Assembly: GCA_035446985.1 (NCBI GenBank)
Contig: DAOTGG010000001.1
Coordinates: forward strand, 1-64,000
Direction: 5' to 3'
Length of the DNA: 64,000 bases
Source: JAQUSX01 sp035446985
GTDB lineage: Bacteria > Bacillota > Clostridia > Christensenellales > CAG-314
Shown here: positions 8,698-15,624 of the stretch, one piece after another
Layout: every line of letters begins with the position of its first letter
How positions within the stretch are numbered: the stretch's first letter is position 1
The notes under the pieces: generated by a model
Database searches by the model: none
The model's input: the letters and a program-made list of their open reading frames with translations, nothing else
What the model was told of the DNA's origin: nothing
Translations under genes and position numbers: made by a program

Positions 8698-9573
8698 ATG
8701 GATTGGATAACGGGTATACAGCGCGCGCTTGATTATACCGAAGAACATCTTACCGAAGAAATCGATTATGAAGCGGTGGCAAAAAAGGCCTATTCGTCAT
8801 CTTTTCATTTTCAAAGAATTTTCGGTATGGTCTGCGGATTTTCGCTCGGCGACTATATTCGTATGCGCCGACTTTCGCTCGCGGCAGACGAGCTGAGTAT
8901 GACAAGCGAAAAGGTGATTGACATCGCATTAAAATACGGCTACGATTCGCCCGAAAGTTTTACTCGAGCGTTCACGCGGTTTCACGGTATCACCCCGACA
9001 GCGGCAATGCGCGGCGGAAACGTAAAATCCTTTTCAAGATTGTCCGTAAAATTGATTTTATCAGGAGGTAACACTATGGATTACAGAATTGAAAAGAAAG
9101 ACGCGTTTAAAATCGTTTGCAAGAGAAAACAGGTTTGCAAGCCTCAAGGCGACACCGCGACCGAGGACATTTCAGCCTTTTGGAACGAATGCACCCGTGA
9201 CGGCACTATGGACGTGATTTGCAAATACGCTAAGTATGAAAACTTTAACGGTATTTTGGGAGTATGTTTTTCAGGCGAGATGGAAGACTGCGGTTTTCCT
9301 TACGGCATAGGCGCGGAATATAACGGCGTTCCATTGACTAATAAAGGACTCGATATTGTAGAAATCCCCGCTCACACTTATGCTGTATTTCAATGCAAAG
9401 GCAAAATGCCCGACGCTTTCAAAACGACTTACAAACAGATTTGCACGGAATTTTTCCCGCAGAGTAATTACGAGTACGGCAACGGCATAGAACTCGAAGT
9501 TTATCCGTCGGCAAACGTTCAGGACCCCGACTATTCTTGCGAGATTTGGATTGCTGTCAACAATAAAAAATAA
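8698..9573 (+). CDS. AraC-family regulator with GyrI-like ligand domain
   Basis: A 291-residue regulator with the Rob/BltR-like layout: an AraC-type double helix-turn-helix at residues 1-105 (DYIRMRRLSLAADEL and FTRAFTRFHGITPTAA), then a GyrI-like small-molecule-binding domain at about 130-290 ending in EIWIAVN. Such proteins usually sense hydrophobic drugs or metabolites and activate efflux or stress genes. The ATG at 8698 is chosen over an in-frame start 24 bp upstream because AAGGAG lies 9 bp before it. The neighbouring divergent msrA could be a target; that is inference. Confidence 0.88.
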   Translation: MDWITGIQRALDYTEEHLTEEIDYEAVAKKAYSSSFHFQRIFGMVCGFSLGDYIRMRRLSLAADELSMTSEKVIDIALKYGYDSPESFTRAFTRFHGITPTAAMRGGNVKSFSRLSVKLILSGGNTMDYRIEKKDAFKIVCKRKQVCKPQGDTATEDISAFWNECTRDGTMDVICKYAKYENFNGILGVCFSGEMEDCGFPYGIGAEYNGVPLTNKGLDIVEIPAHTYAVFQCKGKMPDAFKTTYKQICTEFFPQSNYEYGNGIELEVYPSANVQDPDYSCEIWIAVNNKK

Positions 9574-9598
9574 GTTTTCTAAAAACAAGCGAAACTAA

Positions 9599-9634
9599 AA
9601 AAGGATTCTATTTTAGAGTCCTTTTATTTTTTTT
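9599..9634 (+). terminator. Intrinsic terminator after the AraC regulator
   Basis: A 9-bp stem (AAGGATTCT with AGAGTCCTT, one G-T pair) is followed by a long T-rich run. The remaining 180 bp up to the flavodoxin gene are AT-rich. They hold a TTGACA at 9713 but no well-spaced -10. Confidence 0.8.
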
Positions 9635-9819
9635 GTCGAGCTTAGCTGTTTAGGTAAATAGGGGAATACATAAAATATTTAAACGAAAAAATTTTGTCTG
9701 TAAAATTTACATTGACAAAAAACGTATTGTAGACAAAAATATAAGTAATCTTATGAATGAGCATGCGAATTGCAAGAATTTGCGTTAAAATTTTGTAGAA
9801 TAAAAAGGAAAAATTTATT

Positions 9820-10263
9820 ATGAAAACAGCAATCGTTTATTATTCGGCGCACCACGGCAATACAAAAAAATTGATTGACGCTATTGCGTCGCAAGGCGAC
9901 GTCACTTTAATTGACACGTCAAAAGTTAAAAATACCGACCTTTCAAACTATGATCTAATCGGTTTTGCGTCAGGCATTTACTATCAAAAATTACATGAAT
10001 CCGTATTGCAATTTGCGAAAAATAATCTGCCTGTCAATAAAAAAACGTTTATTATTTATACCTGCGGAGTAGACGTAAAATCGTATCCCGATGCGATTAA
10101 GCGGATTATTGAAGAAAAAGAAGGAAATATTCTGGGTGTTTACAGTTGTCCCGGTTACGATACTTTCGGACCGTTCAAGCTAGTCGGCGGCATAAAAAAA
10201 GGGCATCCAAATGAAGCAGAAATCGACGCCGCTGTAAAATTTTTCAAGGAATTGCAAATATAA
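9820..10263 (+). CDS. Flavodoxin family protein
   Basis: A 147-residue flavodoxin-like protein. The FMN phosphate-binding loop is YYSAHHGNTKKL (residues 8-19), with further flavin-loop segments GFASGIYY and YTCGVDVK. In place of the short acidic electron carrier it resembles the flavodoxin-domain proteins related to protoporphyrinogen oxidase HemG, so it may reduce a small molecule. The gene stands alone. A weak AAGGAAAAA ribosome binding site precedes the ATG. Confidence 0.85.
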   Translation: MKTAIVYYSAHHGNTKKLIDAIASQGDVTLIDTSKVKNTDLSNYDLIGFASGIYYQKLHESVLQFAKNNLPVNKKTFIIYTCGVDVKSYPDAIKRIIEEKEGNILGVYSCPGYDTFGPFKLVGGIKKGHPNEAEIDAAVKFFKELQI

Positions 10264-10270
10264 AAATCAT

Positions 10271-10309
10271 TTACGCCTTAAAGATAATATGGAATAGAAA
10301 TAAGAGTAC
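10271..10309 (+). repeat. Direct repeat, copy 1 (right of flavodoxin)
   Basis: This 39-bp segment begins TTACGCCTTAA and ends in GGAATAGAAA-AAGAGTAC. The same two blocks, 11 and about 19 bp, separated by 9-11 unlike bases, recur in the same direction at 11207-11247. The two copies flank the GNAT acetyltransferase gene. Confidence 0.6.
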
Positions 10310-10376
10310 AGATTTCTAATTCTTTAAGAGCTGTTAAGGATTCAAGACAAATTTTAAAACCGAAGTTTTCCATCAT
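10278..10376 (-). other. Possible very short ORF or gene remnant
   Basis: A 32-codon minus-strand open frame starting with two Met codons has a GGGGG purine run about 9 bp upstream. It overlaps direct-repeat copy 1 and has no recognisable motif. It may be the broken end of a gene disturbed when the GNAT gene arrived, or chance. Confidence 0.2.
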
Positions 10377-10404
10377 TTCATATAACCCCCTTTAAGATGG
10401 GCAT

Positions 10405-10434
10405 AAAAAAGGAGTAACCTCGAAAGGTTACTCC
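10405..10434 (-). terminator. Intrinsic terminator of the GNAT gene
   Basis: The stem GGAGTAACCT / AGGTTACTCC with a CGAA loop is followed, on the minus strand, by six T residues. Confidence 0.88.
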
Positions 10435-10489
10435 TTATAATTTATCTTATTGCCCCGAAAATAGTAACTTGTCGGTGTGAAAATTATGC

Positions 10490-11020
10490 TTACAACACGC
10501 ACTCAAGCTGACAATCACATGGTTCTTCTTCTGCGAGCTGTTGATTGTATTCAACGGCTTCCACGCAGCCCATCGCTTTATAGAATGCTTGAGTTTCTAC
10601 CGATGATTGAGAGGATATATACAGCTTTTCGGCGCCGTGTTCTTTTGCCCACTTCTTTGCCAATTCAAATAGTTCTTTTCCTATTCCTTGTCCTCGCATA
10701 TCTTGTGATACGTGAATGTTGGACAAATCCATATACTTGGCATCAGTCCCGAATATGGCAGCGTTCACAGATGTAAATCCCTTGAGTTGTCCGTTACAGA
10801 AAGCTGCAGCAACATATCCGCCCGAGTTAATCAGATTTTTCAGAAACTGAACCTCTTCTCGGTATCTATCCTCAGACCAGTTATCAACAAATCGGCTATC
10901 AATAATAAGCCATTCGCCATTTATTTTTCTCCAGCACTTCGTTACAATCTGCGTCCTGTCAAAAAAAGCAAATATTGATAAGTCAATGTCGTTAGCAGCC
11001 AATGTTTTGTAAATAATCAC
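10490..11020 (-). CDS. GNAT family N-acetyltransferase
   Basis: A 176-residue acetyl-CoA-dependent acetyltransferase. Motif A, the CoA pyrophosphate-binding segment, reads VSQDMRGQGIGKELF near residues 104-118, and motif B includes YKAMGCVEAVEY. The substrate is unknown. The start is a GTG supported by GAGGTG upstream. The codon choice and more even base composition look unlike the neighbours, and the gene lies between two direct repeats, which suggests lateral arrival. Cysteines in the C-terminal EEEPCDCQLEC are unusual for the family. Confidence 0.88.
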   Translation of the reverse strand: MIIYKTLAANDIDLSIFAFFDRTQIVTKCWRKINGEWLIIDSRFVDNWSEDRYREEVQFLKNLINSGGYVAAAFCNGQLKGFTSVNAAIFGTDAKYMDLSNIHVSQDMRGQGIGKELFELAKKWAKEHGAEKLYISSQSSVETQAFYKAMGCVEAVEYNQQLAEEEPCDCQLECVL

Positions 11021-11206
11021 GTGCAGTTCACCTCGTCAAATATAAATAATATTCACCGAAAAATTTTCGATTTGTAAATATCTTTATACCATAATTTTTG
11101 CTTTTTTTTCAATCGGTTGGAATAATAAATAATTTTAATTTTGCAGGCGTACCGTATCGTATATCTCAAATTCCGAGAGGTATTACGACATCAGGCTTCA
11201 AGTTCC

Positions 11207-11247
11207 TTACGCCTTAACGGCAAGTAGGGGAATAGAAAAAAGAGTAC
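11207..11247 (+). repeat. Direct repeat, copy 2 (left of the tRNA array)
   Basis: This second copy has the same end blocks as 10271-10309, with an altered centre. The surrounding 11021-11206 holds only the upstream region of the GNAT gene and AT-rich sequence. Confidence 0.6.
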
Positions 11248-11267
11248 GTATTTCGTACTCTTTTTTT
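11235..11267 (-). terminator. Terminator of the tRNA array
   Basis: The stem AAAAGAGTACG / CGTACTCTTTT with a five-base loop is flanked by A and T runs. On the minus strand it lies 14 bp after the 3' end of tRNA-Leu and has a T tract. It can also act on the plus strand. Confidence 0.85.
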
Positions 11268-11280
11268 ACTTTATTTGTGG

Positions 11281-11361
11281 TGCGGCTAAAGGGACTTGAA
11301 CCCCCACGTCAAAGACACTAGATCCTAAGTCTAGCGCGTCTGCCAATTCCGCCATAGCCGC
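11281..11361 (-). tRNA. tRNA-Leu (UAG)
   Basis: The 81-nt cloverleaf has acceptor GCGGCTA / TAGCCGC, discriminator A, and anticodon loop CTTAGGA, giving anticodon UAG. CCA is not encoded. The variable arm is short for a class II tRNA but present. Confidence 0.93.
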
Positions 11362-11370
11362 ATAAAGTGG

Positions 11371-11443
11371 TGCACCTTCAGGGACTCGAACCCTGGACAC
11401 CCTGATTAAGAGTCAGGTGCTCTACCGACTGAGCTAAAGGTGC
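11371..11443 (-). tRNA. tRNA-Lys (CUU)
   Basis: The acceptor is GCACCTT / AAGGTGC with discriminator A. The anticodon stem CCTGA/TCAGG encloses loop CTCTTAA, giving anticodon CUU. CCA is not encoded. Its 5' end is duplicated upstream at 11620-11646. Confidence 0.93.
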
Positions 11444-11453
11444 TTATATATTT

Positions 11454-11619
11454 TGGTTATTATATTAAAAACTTTCTATAAAGTGTTTTTCATTACGGTA
11501 GAGCCAAGACTCTCCCAGCAATTCGCGCCGGTCGCATGCCCGCTTAAAGGCGGCCATTCTCCGCGCTCATTGGATCTCAAACTCGCTTATTCGTCCACAG
11601 GACGCACTCGTTATCGGTC
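11454..11619. other. Unexplained GC-rich insert in the tRNA array
   Basis: About 165 bp with visibly higher GC than the AT-rich spacers on either side. It contains short hairpins (CGTCC-ACA-GGACG at 11592-11604; a GCCCGC/GGCGGC pair near 11541-11555). It has no long open frame, and I recognise no known RNA family. It separates tRNA-Lys(CUU) from a partial copy of its own 5' end. Confidence 0.6.
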
Positions 11620-11646
11620 CCGACTGAGCTAAAGGTGCTTATATAC
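11620..11646 (-). pseudogene. Partial duplicate of the tRNA-Lys(CUU) 5' end
   Basis: These 27 bases repeat 11425-11450 almost exactly: 5' flank, acceptor 5' strand and D-arm start (GCACCTTTAGCTCAGTCGG on the minus strand). The match ends abruptly inside the D loop, and no anticodon or T arm follows. It is therefore a truncated copy, not a functional tRNA. Confidence 0.75.
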
Positions 11647-11673
11647 TTTATAAAAAAGTCCTAATTAGTGTTT

Positions 11674-11701
11674 CAGTTGAAGCGAAAGCTCGCTTCAACT
11701 G
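11674..11701. repeat. Perfect 12-bp inverted repeat between tRNA genes
   Basis: CAGTTGAAGCGA and its exact complement TCGCTTCAACTG are separated by four bases. Neither side carries a T tract, so it is not a standard terminator. It may be an RNA-processing hairpin or a small repeated element. Confidence 0.7.
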
Positions 11702-11709
11702 ATTCGCTT

Positions 11710-11785
11710 TGGTGACCCATCGGAGATTCGAACTCCGGACACCATGATTAAAAGTCATGTGCTCTACCGGCTGAGCTAATGAGTC
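11710..11785 (-). tRNA. tRNA-Lys (UUU)
   Basis: The acceptor is GACTCAT / ATGGGTC, with discriminator A and an encoded CCA. The anticodon loop CTTTTAA gives anticodon UUU. Confidence 0.95.
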
Positions 11786-11797
11786 ATATATGTTGTT

Positions 11798-11873
11798 TGG
11801 CAGGGGTGGCAGGATTTGAACCTACGAAATGCTAGAGTCAAAGTCTAGTGCCTTACCGCTTGGCTACACCCCT
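11798..11873 (-). tRNA. tRNA-Gln (UUG)
   Basis: The acceptor is AGGGGTG / CACCCCT, with discriminator G and an encoded CCA. The anticodon stem CTAGA/TCTAG encloses loop CTTTGAC, giving anticodon UUG. Confidence 0.95.
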
Positions 11874-11893
11874 ATATTTCAAAATAATTTTAC

Positions 11894-11970
11894 TGGGGTG
11901 GGCGATGGGGCTTGAACCCACGACACCCAGAGTCACAGTCTGGTACTCTACCAACTGAGCTACGCCCACC
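11894..11970 (-). tRNA. tRNA-His (GUG)
   Basis: The acceptor is GTGGGCG / CGCCCAC with the extra G-1 opposite C73 that marks tRNA-His, and an encoded CCA. The anticodon loop CTGTGAC gives anticodon GUG. Confidence 0.96.
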
Positions 11971-11976
11971 GCAATA

Positions 11977-12053
11977 TGGCGTGCCAGAAGGGATTCGAAC
12001 CCCCGACAACCGGCTTAGAAGGCCGATGCTCTATCCTGCTGAGCTACTGGCAC
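11977..12053 (-). tRNA. tRNA-Arg (UCU)
   Basis: The acceptor is GTGCCAG / CTGGCAC, with discriminator G and an encoded CCA. The anticodon loop CTTCTAA gives anticodon UCU. Confidence 0.95.
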
Positions 12054-12062
12054 AAAACAGAT

Positions 12063-12136
12063 TGGAGCGGGTGATGGGAATCGGACCCACGCGTTCAGCT
12101 TGGAAGGCTGACATTCTACCATTGAACTACACCCGC
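12063..12136 (-). tRNA. tRNA-Gly (UCC)
   Basis: The acceptor is GCGGGTG / CACCCGC, with discriminator T and an encoded CCA. The anticodon loop CTTCCAA gives anticodon UCC. It is the first gene of the array. Confidence 0.95.
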
Positions 12137-12152
12137 ACGACAATGCTAAAAG

Positions 12153-12181
12153 ATTTTAGCACACCGAAAGAATACTGTCAA
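12153..12181 (-). promoter_or_regulatory. Sigma-A promoter of the tRNA array
   Basis: On the minus strand, a perfect TTGACA (12181-12176), a 17-bp spacer and TAAAAT (12158-12153) predict a start about 10 nt before tRNA-Gly. The rest of the spacer, 12182-12372, holds a small palindrome (ACCTTAGTTAAGGT at 12241) and no gene. Confidence 0.85.
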
Positions 12182-12372
12182 CAATTTTGGGGCTTTCGAG
12201 TAAAAAACTAATTGCTAAAATACTGTTTGCAGACAGCGCGACCTTAGTTAAGGTAAAAGGTTTTTTGCTAAACAAAGAAAAAATCGCCGCGCGAGATTTT
12301 CACCTTTGATATTACACCGCAAAACCAGATAAAAGTCAAGTAAATAAAGCGGTTTTTCCTGTCTTTTTTAAA

Positions 12373-12960
12373 TTAAATTCCAGTTTTTTCGAGCTGTTTA
12401 ATCAGCTCCTGAGTAGCTTTGCCTCTATGCGATACGCGGTCTTTTTCATCCTTGGTCGCTTGGGCAAACGTCTTACCTAGCTCGTTTGAGAAAAAAACGC
12501 TGTCGTAGCCAAAACCGCCGTCGCCGATTTCTGATAAGGTAATTTTGCCTTTCGTTTCGCCTTTTACTACGATAATATTCCCCTCGGGCAAAATAAGCGT
12601 CAATACGGCGGAAAAATAAGCGGATCTATCGATTTTGCCGTCCATAAGTTTGAGTAAATACTCTCTGTTTTGGGCGTGGGTGGCGTTCTCGGCAAAAAAT
12701 CTAGCCGAACGCACTCCCGGTTTGCCGTTAAGCGCGTTAACGCAAAGCCCCGTATCGTCGGCAAGAACGCAAAAGGGGGTAAATCGCTTGACAAATTGGG
12801 CTTTTATAAGCGAATTTTCTTCCAAAGTTTCGCCGTTTTCTACGATATCTTCGTTAATGCCGATATCTTTCATAGAAAAAATATTGTCGAAAGACTTCGA
12901 CAATATGCGTTTAAACTCATTTAGTTTTCCTTCGTTGGAAGTAGCTATTACAAGGTTCAT
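12373..12960 (-). CDS. rdgB: XTP/dITP pyrophosphatase (RdgB/HAM1)
   Basis: This housekeeping enzyme hydrolyses non-canonical purine triphosphates (dITP, XTP) so they are not built into DNA or RNA. The 195-residue protein shows all family motifs: ATSNEGKLNEF at residues 5-15, LADDTGLCVNALNGKPGV near 67-84, GDGGFGYDSVFF, and SHRGKA near the C-terminus. The gene starts 1 bp after the stop of the upstream small membrane protein gene, which implies cotranscription. Confidence 0.96.
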   Translation of the reverse strand: MNLVIATSNEGKLNEFKRILSKSFDNIFSMKDIGINEDIVENGETLEENSLIKAQFVKRFTPFCVLADDTGLCVNALNGKPGVRSARFFAENATHAQNREYLLKLMDGKIDRSAYFSAVLTLILPEGNIIVVKGETKGKITLSEIGDGGFGYDSVFFSNELGKTFAQATKDEKDRVSHRGKATQELIKQLEKTGI

Positions 12961-12961
12961 T

Positions 12962-13411
12962 TTAGTCGTCCACCACGGAAATGCTCTTATTTATTTTTTT
13001 AATGTCGTCGATAAATTCGTCATAGCGTTTCGGCGAAATATTTATTTTCATAATAACGGGTTCTACGTCGCCCGTGTATACGCTAAGATACAATCCGTTG
13101 TCCGCCGCGCGTTTAATTGCCGCCCGAACTTTGTCTATTTCAAATTTTCCGCCAGTCAGGTCGAAAGGTCCGAATTTTATCTGGATTTTATTTTCTTTAA
13201 ATTTGTAACGCATAAAAAGCATCAAACCGCAAATGGCTAAAATACAAACGGATAAAACTATTTGGAATATTTCCAGCGTCTGCATAAGCGAATACATATT
13301 AAACCAGCCCGCGAGTTTGCATATATTAATAAAAATCATAATTACCTGCGCTATAGCTAGCGCGGATATTAAAATATTCAGATATAATGGGTTTTTGTGA
13401 TAAAATTTCAT
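12962..13411 (-). CDS. Small membrane protein of unknown function
   Basis: A 149-residue protein with two predicted membrane segments (about residues 10-30 and 40-65), then a mixed alpha/beta soluble domain of about 80 residues that probably faces the cytoplasm. The soluble part (KIQIKFGPFDLTGGKF, then LYLSVYTGD) has the strand pattern of small PH-like domains, but I cannot name the family. It is cotranscribed with rdgB. A weak AGGTTG site precedes the ATG. Confidence 0.65.
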   Translation of the reverse strand: MKFYHKNPLYLNILISALAIAQVIMIFINICKLAGWFNMYSLMQTLEIFQIVLSVCILAICGLMLFMRYKFKENKIQIKFGPFDLTGGKFEIDKVRAAIKRAADNGLYLSVYTGDVEPVIMKINISPKRYDEFIDDIKKINKSISVVDD

Positions 13412-13588
13412 TTTTTCAACCTCTTTGGTGGTATTTTAGCACAATGTAAACGCTATTACAATATTTTAGTCGATTTTTGTCGGTCAAAATTAAACAAAAT
13501 CATCTTTTGTTCATTTTTATTTTTATGCGGGCGCAGAGGTTGAAAATCAATATACAAAAAACTAAGAGAGTGATAAAATACAATTAAT

Positions 13589-14134
13589 ATGAGAATTATA
13601 GCAGGAAAACACAGAGGTCGAAAGCTGGTCGCGCCAAAAAATGAAGCAAGACCGACCTTGGACAGAAGTAAAGAAACTTTATTTAATATTATTCAGTTCG
13701 ATATCGCGGGGAAAAACGTTTTGGATATTTTCGCGGGGTCTGGCGCGCTCGGGCTGGAAGCACACAGCAGAGGGGCAAGTTCCGTTACTTTTATCGATAA
13801 TGATTTTAACAGCATTGAAGCGATAAAACGAAACTGTTCCGCTTGCGCTTGCGGCGGCAACGTGATAAAAGCGGATTTTGCGCAAGCTTTGCAAAGGCTT
13901 TCGGGTGAAAAATTCGGGCTTGTTTTTATCGATCCGCCGTATGAAACGGATTTTTGCGTTACCGCAATGCAAATGTTAAATCAATATCATCTGCTTAGCG
14001 ACGGGGCGATAGTGGCGTGCGAACACAAGAGAGATACGGTTTTGCCCGAAAAAGTTTACAACCTTAGCGTATATAAAACCCGTTCGGTCGGTATCGCTAA
14101 TTTTACAATTTATAAATACGGAGAAGAATTATGA
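13589..14134 (+). CDS. rsmD: 16S rRNA (guanine-966-N2)-methyltransferase RsmD
   Basis: RsmD methylates G966 of 16S rRNA in the 30S subunit. The 181-residue protein begins with the family signature MRIIAGKHRGRKL, has the SAM motif VLDIFAGSGALGLEAHSRGA (about residues 46-65 in two parts) and the catalytic FIDPPYE near residue 112. It overlaps coaD by 4 bp, the same gene pair as ylbH-coaD in Bacillus. Confidence 0.96.
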   Translation: MRIIAGKHRGRKLVAPKNEARPTLDRSKETLFNIIQFDIAGKNVLDIFAGSGALGLEAHSRGASSVTFIDNDFNSIEAIKRNCSACACGGNVIKADFAQALQRLSGEKFGLVFIDPPYETDFCVTAMQMLNQYHLLSDGAIVACEHKRDTVLPEKVYNLSVYKTRSVGIANFTIYKYGEEL

Positions 14135-14607
14135 AAGTAGGAGTATACGCGGGCTCGTTTTGCCCTGTAACCAAAGGTCACGTCGACGCTATCGAACGCG
14201 CGTCAAAACTTGTGGATAACCTGATTGTCGTAATACCGATAAATATAAATAAAACGTTCAAAATTTCCCTTGAAGACAGAACGGAATTGCTAAAAGAAGC
14301 GGTAAAACACGTAAAAAACGTAACCGTTTGCAATACGCATCTTGCTTTGGCGGATTTTTGCAAAGACATGAAAGCGGAAATAATAATAAAATCCATTCGC
14401 AACGCCGTGGATATGCAGTACGAAATGGATATGGCAGATATTAATAAATCCCTTAGCGGAATAGAAACCGTTTTTTTGGCGGCAGACAAAAAATACGCAG
14501 TCGTGTCGTCCACCTTTGTGAGGGAGCTTGCAGCTTTCGGCAAAGATATAACGCCGTACGTGCCCGCGCATTTAGCGGAAAAAATTACAAAATATTTTAA
14601 AAATTAG
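14131..14607 (+). CDS. coaD: Phosphopantetheine adenylyltransferase
   Basis: CoaD makes dephospho-CoA from 4'-phosphopantetheine and ATP, the penultimate step of coenzyme A synthesis. The 158-residue length is normal. The nucleotidyltransferase signature appears as GSFCPVTKGH at residues 9-18, where most relatives have GSFDPxTxGH. The second nucleotide motif VSSTFVRE is intact near 129. The usual VRGLR segment is IKSIR here. These changes mark a divergent but probably active enzyme, since the TxGH histidine is kept. ATG overlaps the rsmD stop. Confidence 0.93.
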   Translation: MKVGVYAGSFCPVTKGHVDAIERASKLVDNLIVVIPININKTFKISLEDRTELLKEAVKHVKNVTVCNTHLALADFCKDMKAEIIIKSIRNAVDMQYEMDMADINKSLSGIETVFLAADKKYAVVSSTFVRELAAFGKDITPYVPAHLAEKITKYFKN

Positions 14608-14622
14608 AGCTAGCAAAAGAAT

Positions 14623-15624
14623 ATGTTTAATTTCCAAAGAAACTTAATCGCTCCGACAGAATTGAAAAGATTACTGCCGTTAACTAAGGAGCAAATTGAA
14701 ATAAAAAAAGCAAGCGACTTAATGCTTGTTAACGCCATAGAAAATCGGGATAAATACCTTGTGGTTTGCGGACCTTGCGCCGCCGACAACTACGAAGCAG
14801 TAGTAGAATACTGCAAAATGCTGAAAAAATTATCGGATAAAGTAAATGATAAAATTTTAATTTGTCCGCGTATTTTTACGGCAAAACCTCGTTCAAGGGG
14901 CGAAGGCTATCTCGGTATGATGTTCGAGCAAAATTCAAGCGGCGAAACCGATATAAATAAGGGACTAATAGAATGCCGCAAACTTTTTCTCGAATGTATG
15001 AATATTACGCAGTTGCCTTTAGCGGACGAACTGTTGTATTTTGAGCAATACGGATATTTTGACGACGTAGTATCGTATTTGTTTATCGGAGCGCGTACCA
15101 GCGAGAGCGCGCCGCACAGAAACTTTGCTTCGGGCGTGGACGTGCCAGTTGGTATCAAAAATCCCGCGGGCGGAAATTTGAAATCATTGGCGGAAGCGTT
15201 ATATTGCGTCAAAAACCCGAAAATCTGCTTGTTTAACGAAAATCAATATTTAACGAGCGGCAACAATCACGCGCATATCGTACTGCGCGGACAAATAAAC
15301 GAAGACGGAACTTACGTTTCCAACTGCAATGAAAATTCGATAAAACGCCTTTGCAGTTACTGCGGAGAACTCAATATTTCCAAGCCTTTTATTTTGATGG
15401 ATTGTTCGCACGCAAACAGCGGAAAATACCCGAAAAAACAAATAGAAAACGCTATTTTTTGCGTGGAAAATTTGCCTAAAATAGGCGGAATTATGCTGGA
15501 AAGCTATATCAACGAGGGCAACAGCGATACGGCATTCGGCACTTCACGCACGGACCCTTGTTTGTCGTTTGCCGACACGGAATCGCTAATACTAAAGCTT
15601 TATTCGTCGTTATCAAAGAAGTAG
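14623..15624 (+). CDS. DAHP synthase, AroF/G/H type
   Basis: 3-deoxy-7-phosphoheptulonate synthase condenses phosphoenolpyruvate with erythrose 4-phosphate, the first step of aromatic amino acid synthesis. The 333-residue protein carries the type I alpha motifs: VVCGPCAADN near residue 46, KPRSRGEGYLG near 88, GARTSESAPHRNFASG near 158, VPVGIKNPAGG and MDCSHANSGK. Metal ligands Cys, His, Glu and Asp are present. No fused regulatory domain is seen. It is out of the usual order, lying between coaD and ylbJ, and its last 12 bp overlap the convergent ylbJ. Which end product feeds back on it cannot be read. Confidence 0.93.
   Translation: MFNFQRNLIAPTELKRLLPLTKEQIEIKKASDLMLVNAIENRDKYLVVCGPCAADNYEAVVEYCKMLKKLSDKVNDKILICPRIFTAKPRSRGEGYLGMMFEQNSSGETDINKGLIECRKLFLECMNITQLPLADELLYFEQYGYFDDVVSYLFIGARTSESAPHRNFASGVDVPVGIKNPAGGNLKSLAEALYCVKNPKICLFNENQYLTSGNNHAHIVLRGQINEDGTYVSNCNENSIKRLCSYCGELNISKPFILMDCSHANSGKYPKKQIENAIFCVENLPKIGGIMLESYINEGNSDTAFGTSRTDPCLSFADTESLILKLYSSLSKK

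Noticed and set aside
9713..9745. TTGACA upstream of the flavodoxin gene as a promoter
   Set aside because: The nearest -10-like sequence (TATAAG at 9740) is 21 bp away, which is outside the normal spacing, so I did not list it.
12311..12339. A second minus-strand promoter (TTGACT-N17-TGTAAT) upstream of the tRNA array
   Set aside because: The hexamers are imperfect, and the strong consensus promoter at 12153-12181 already explains the array. A bulged hairpin soon after it would leave only a very short transcript.
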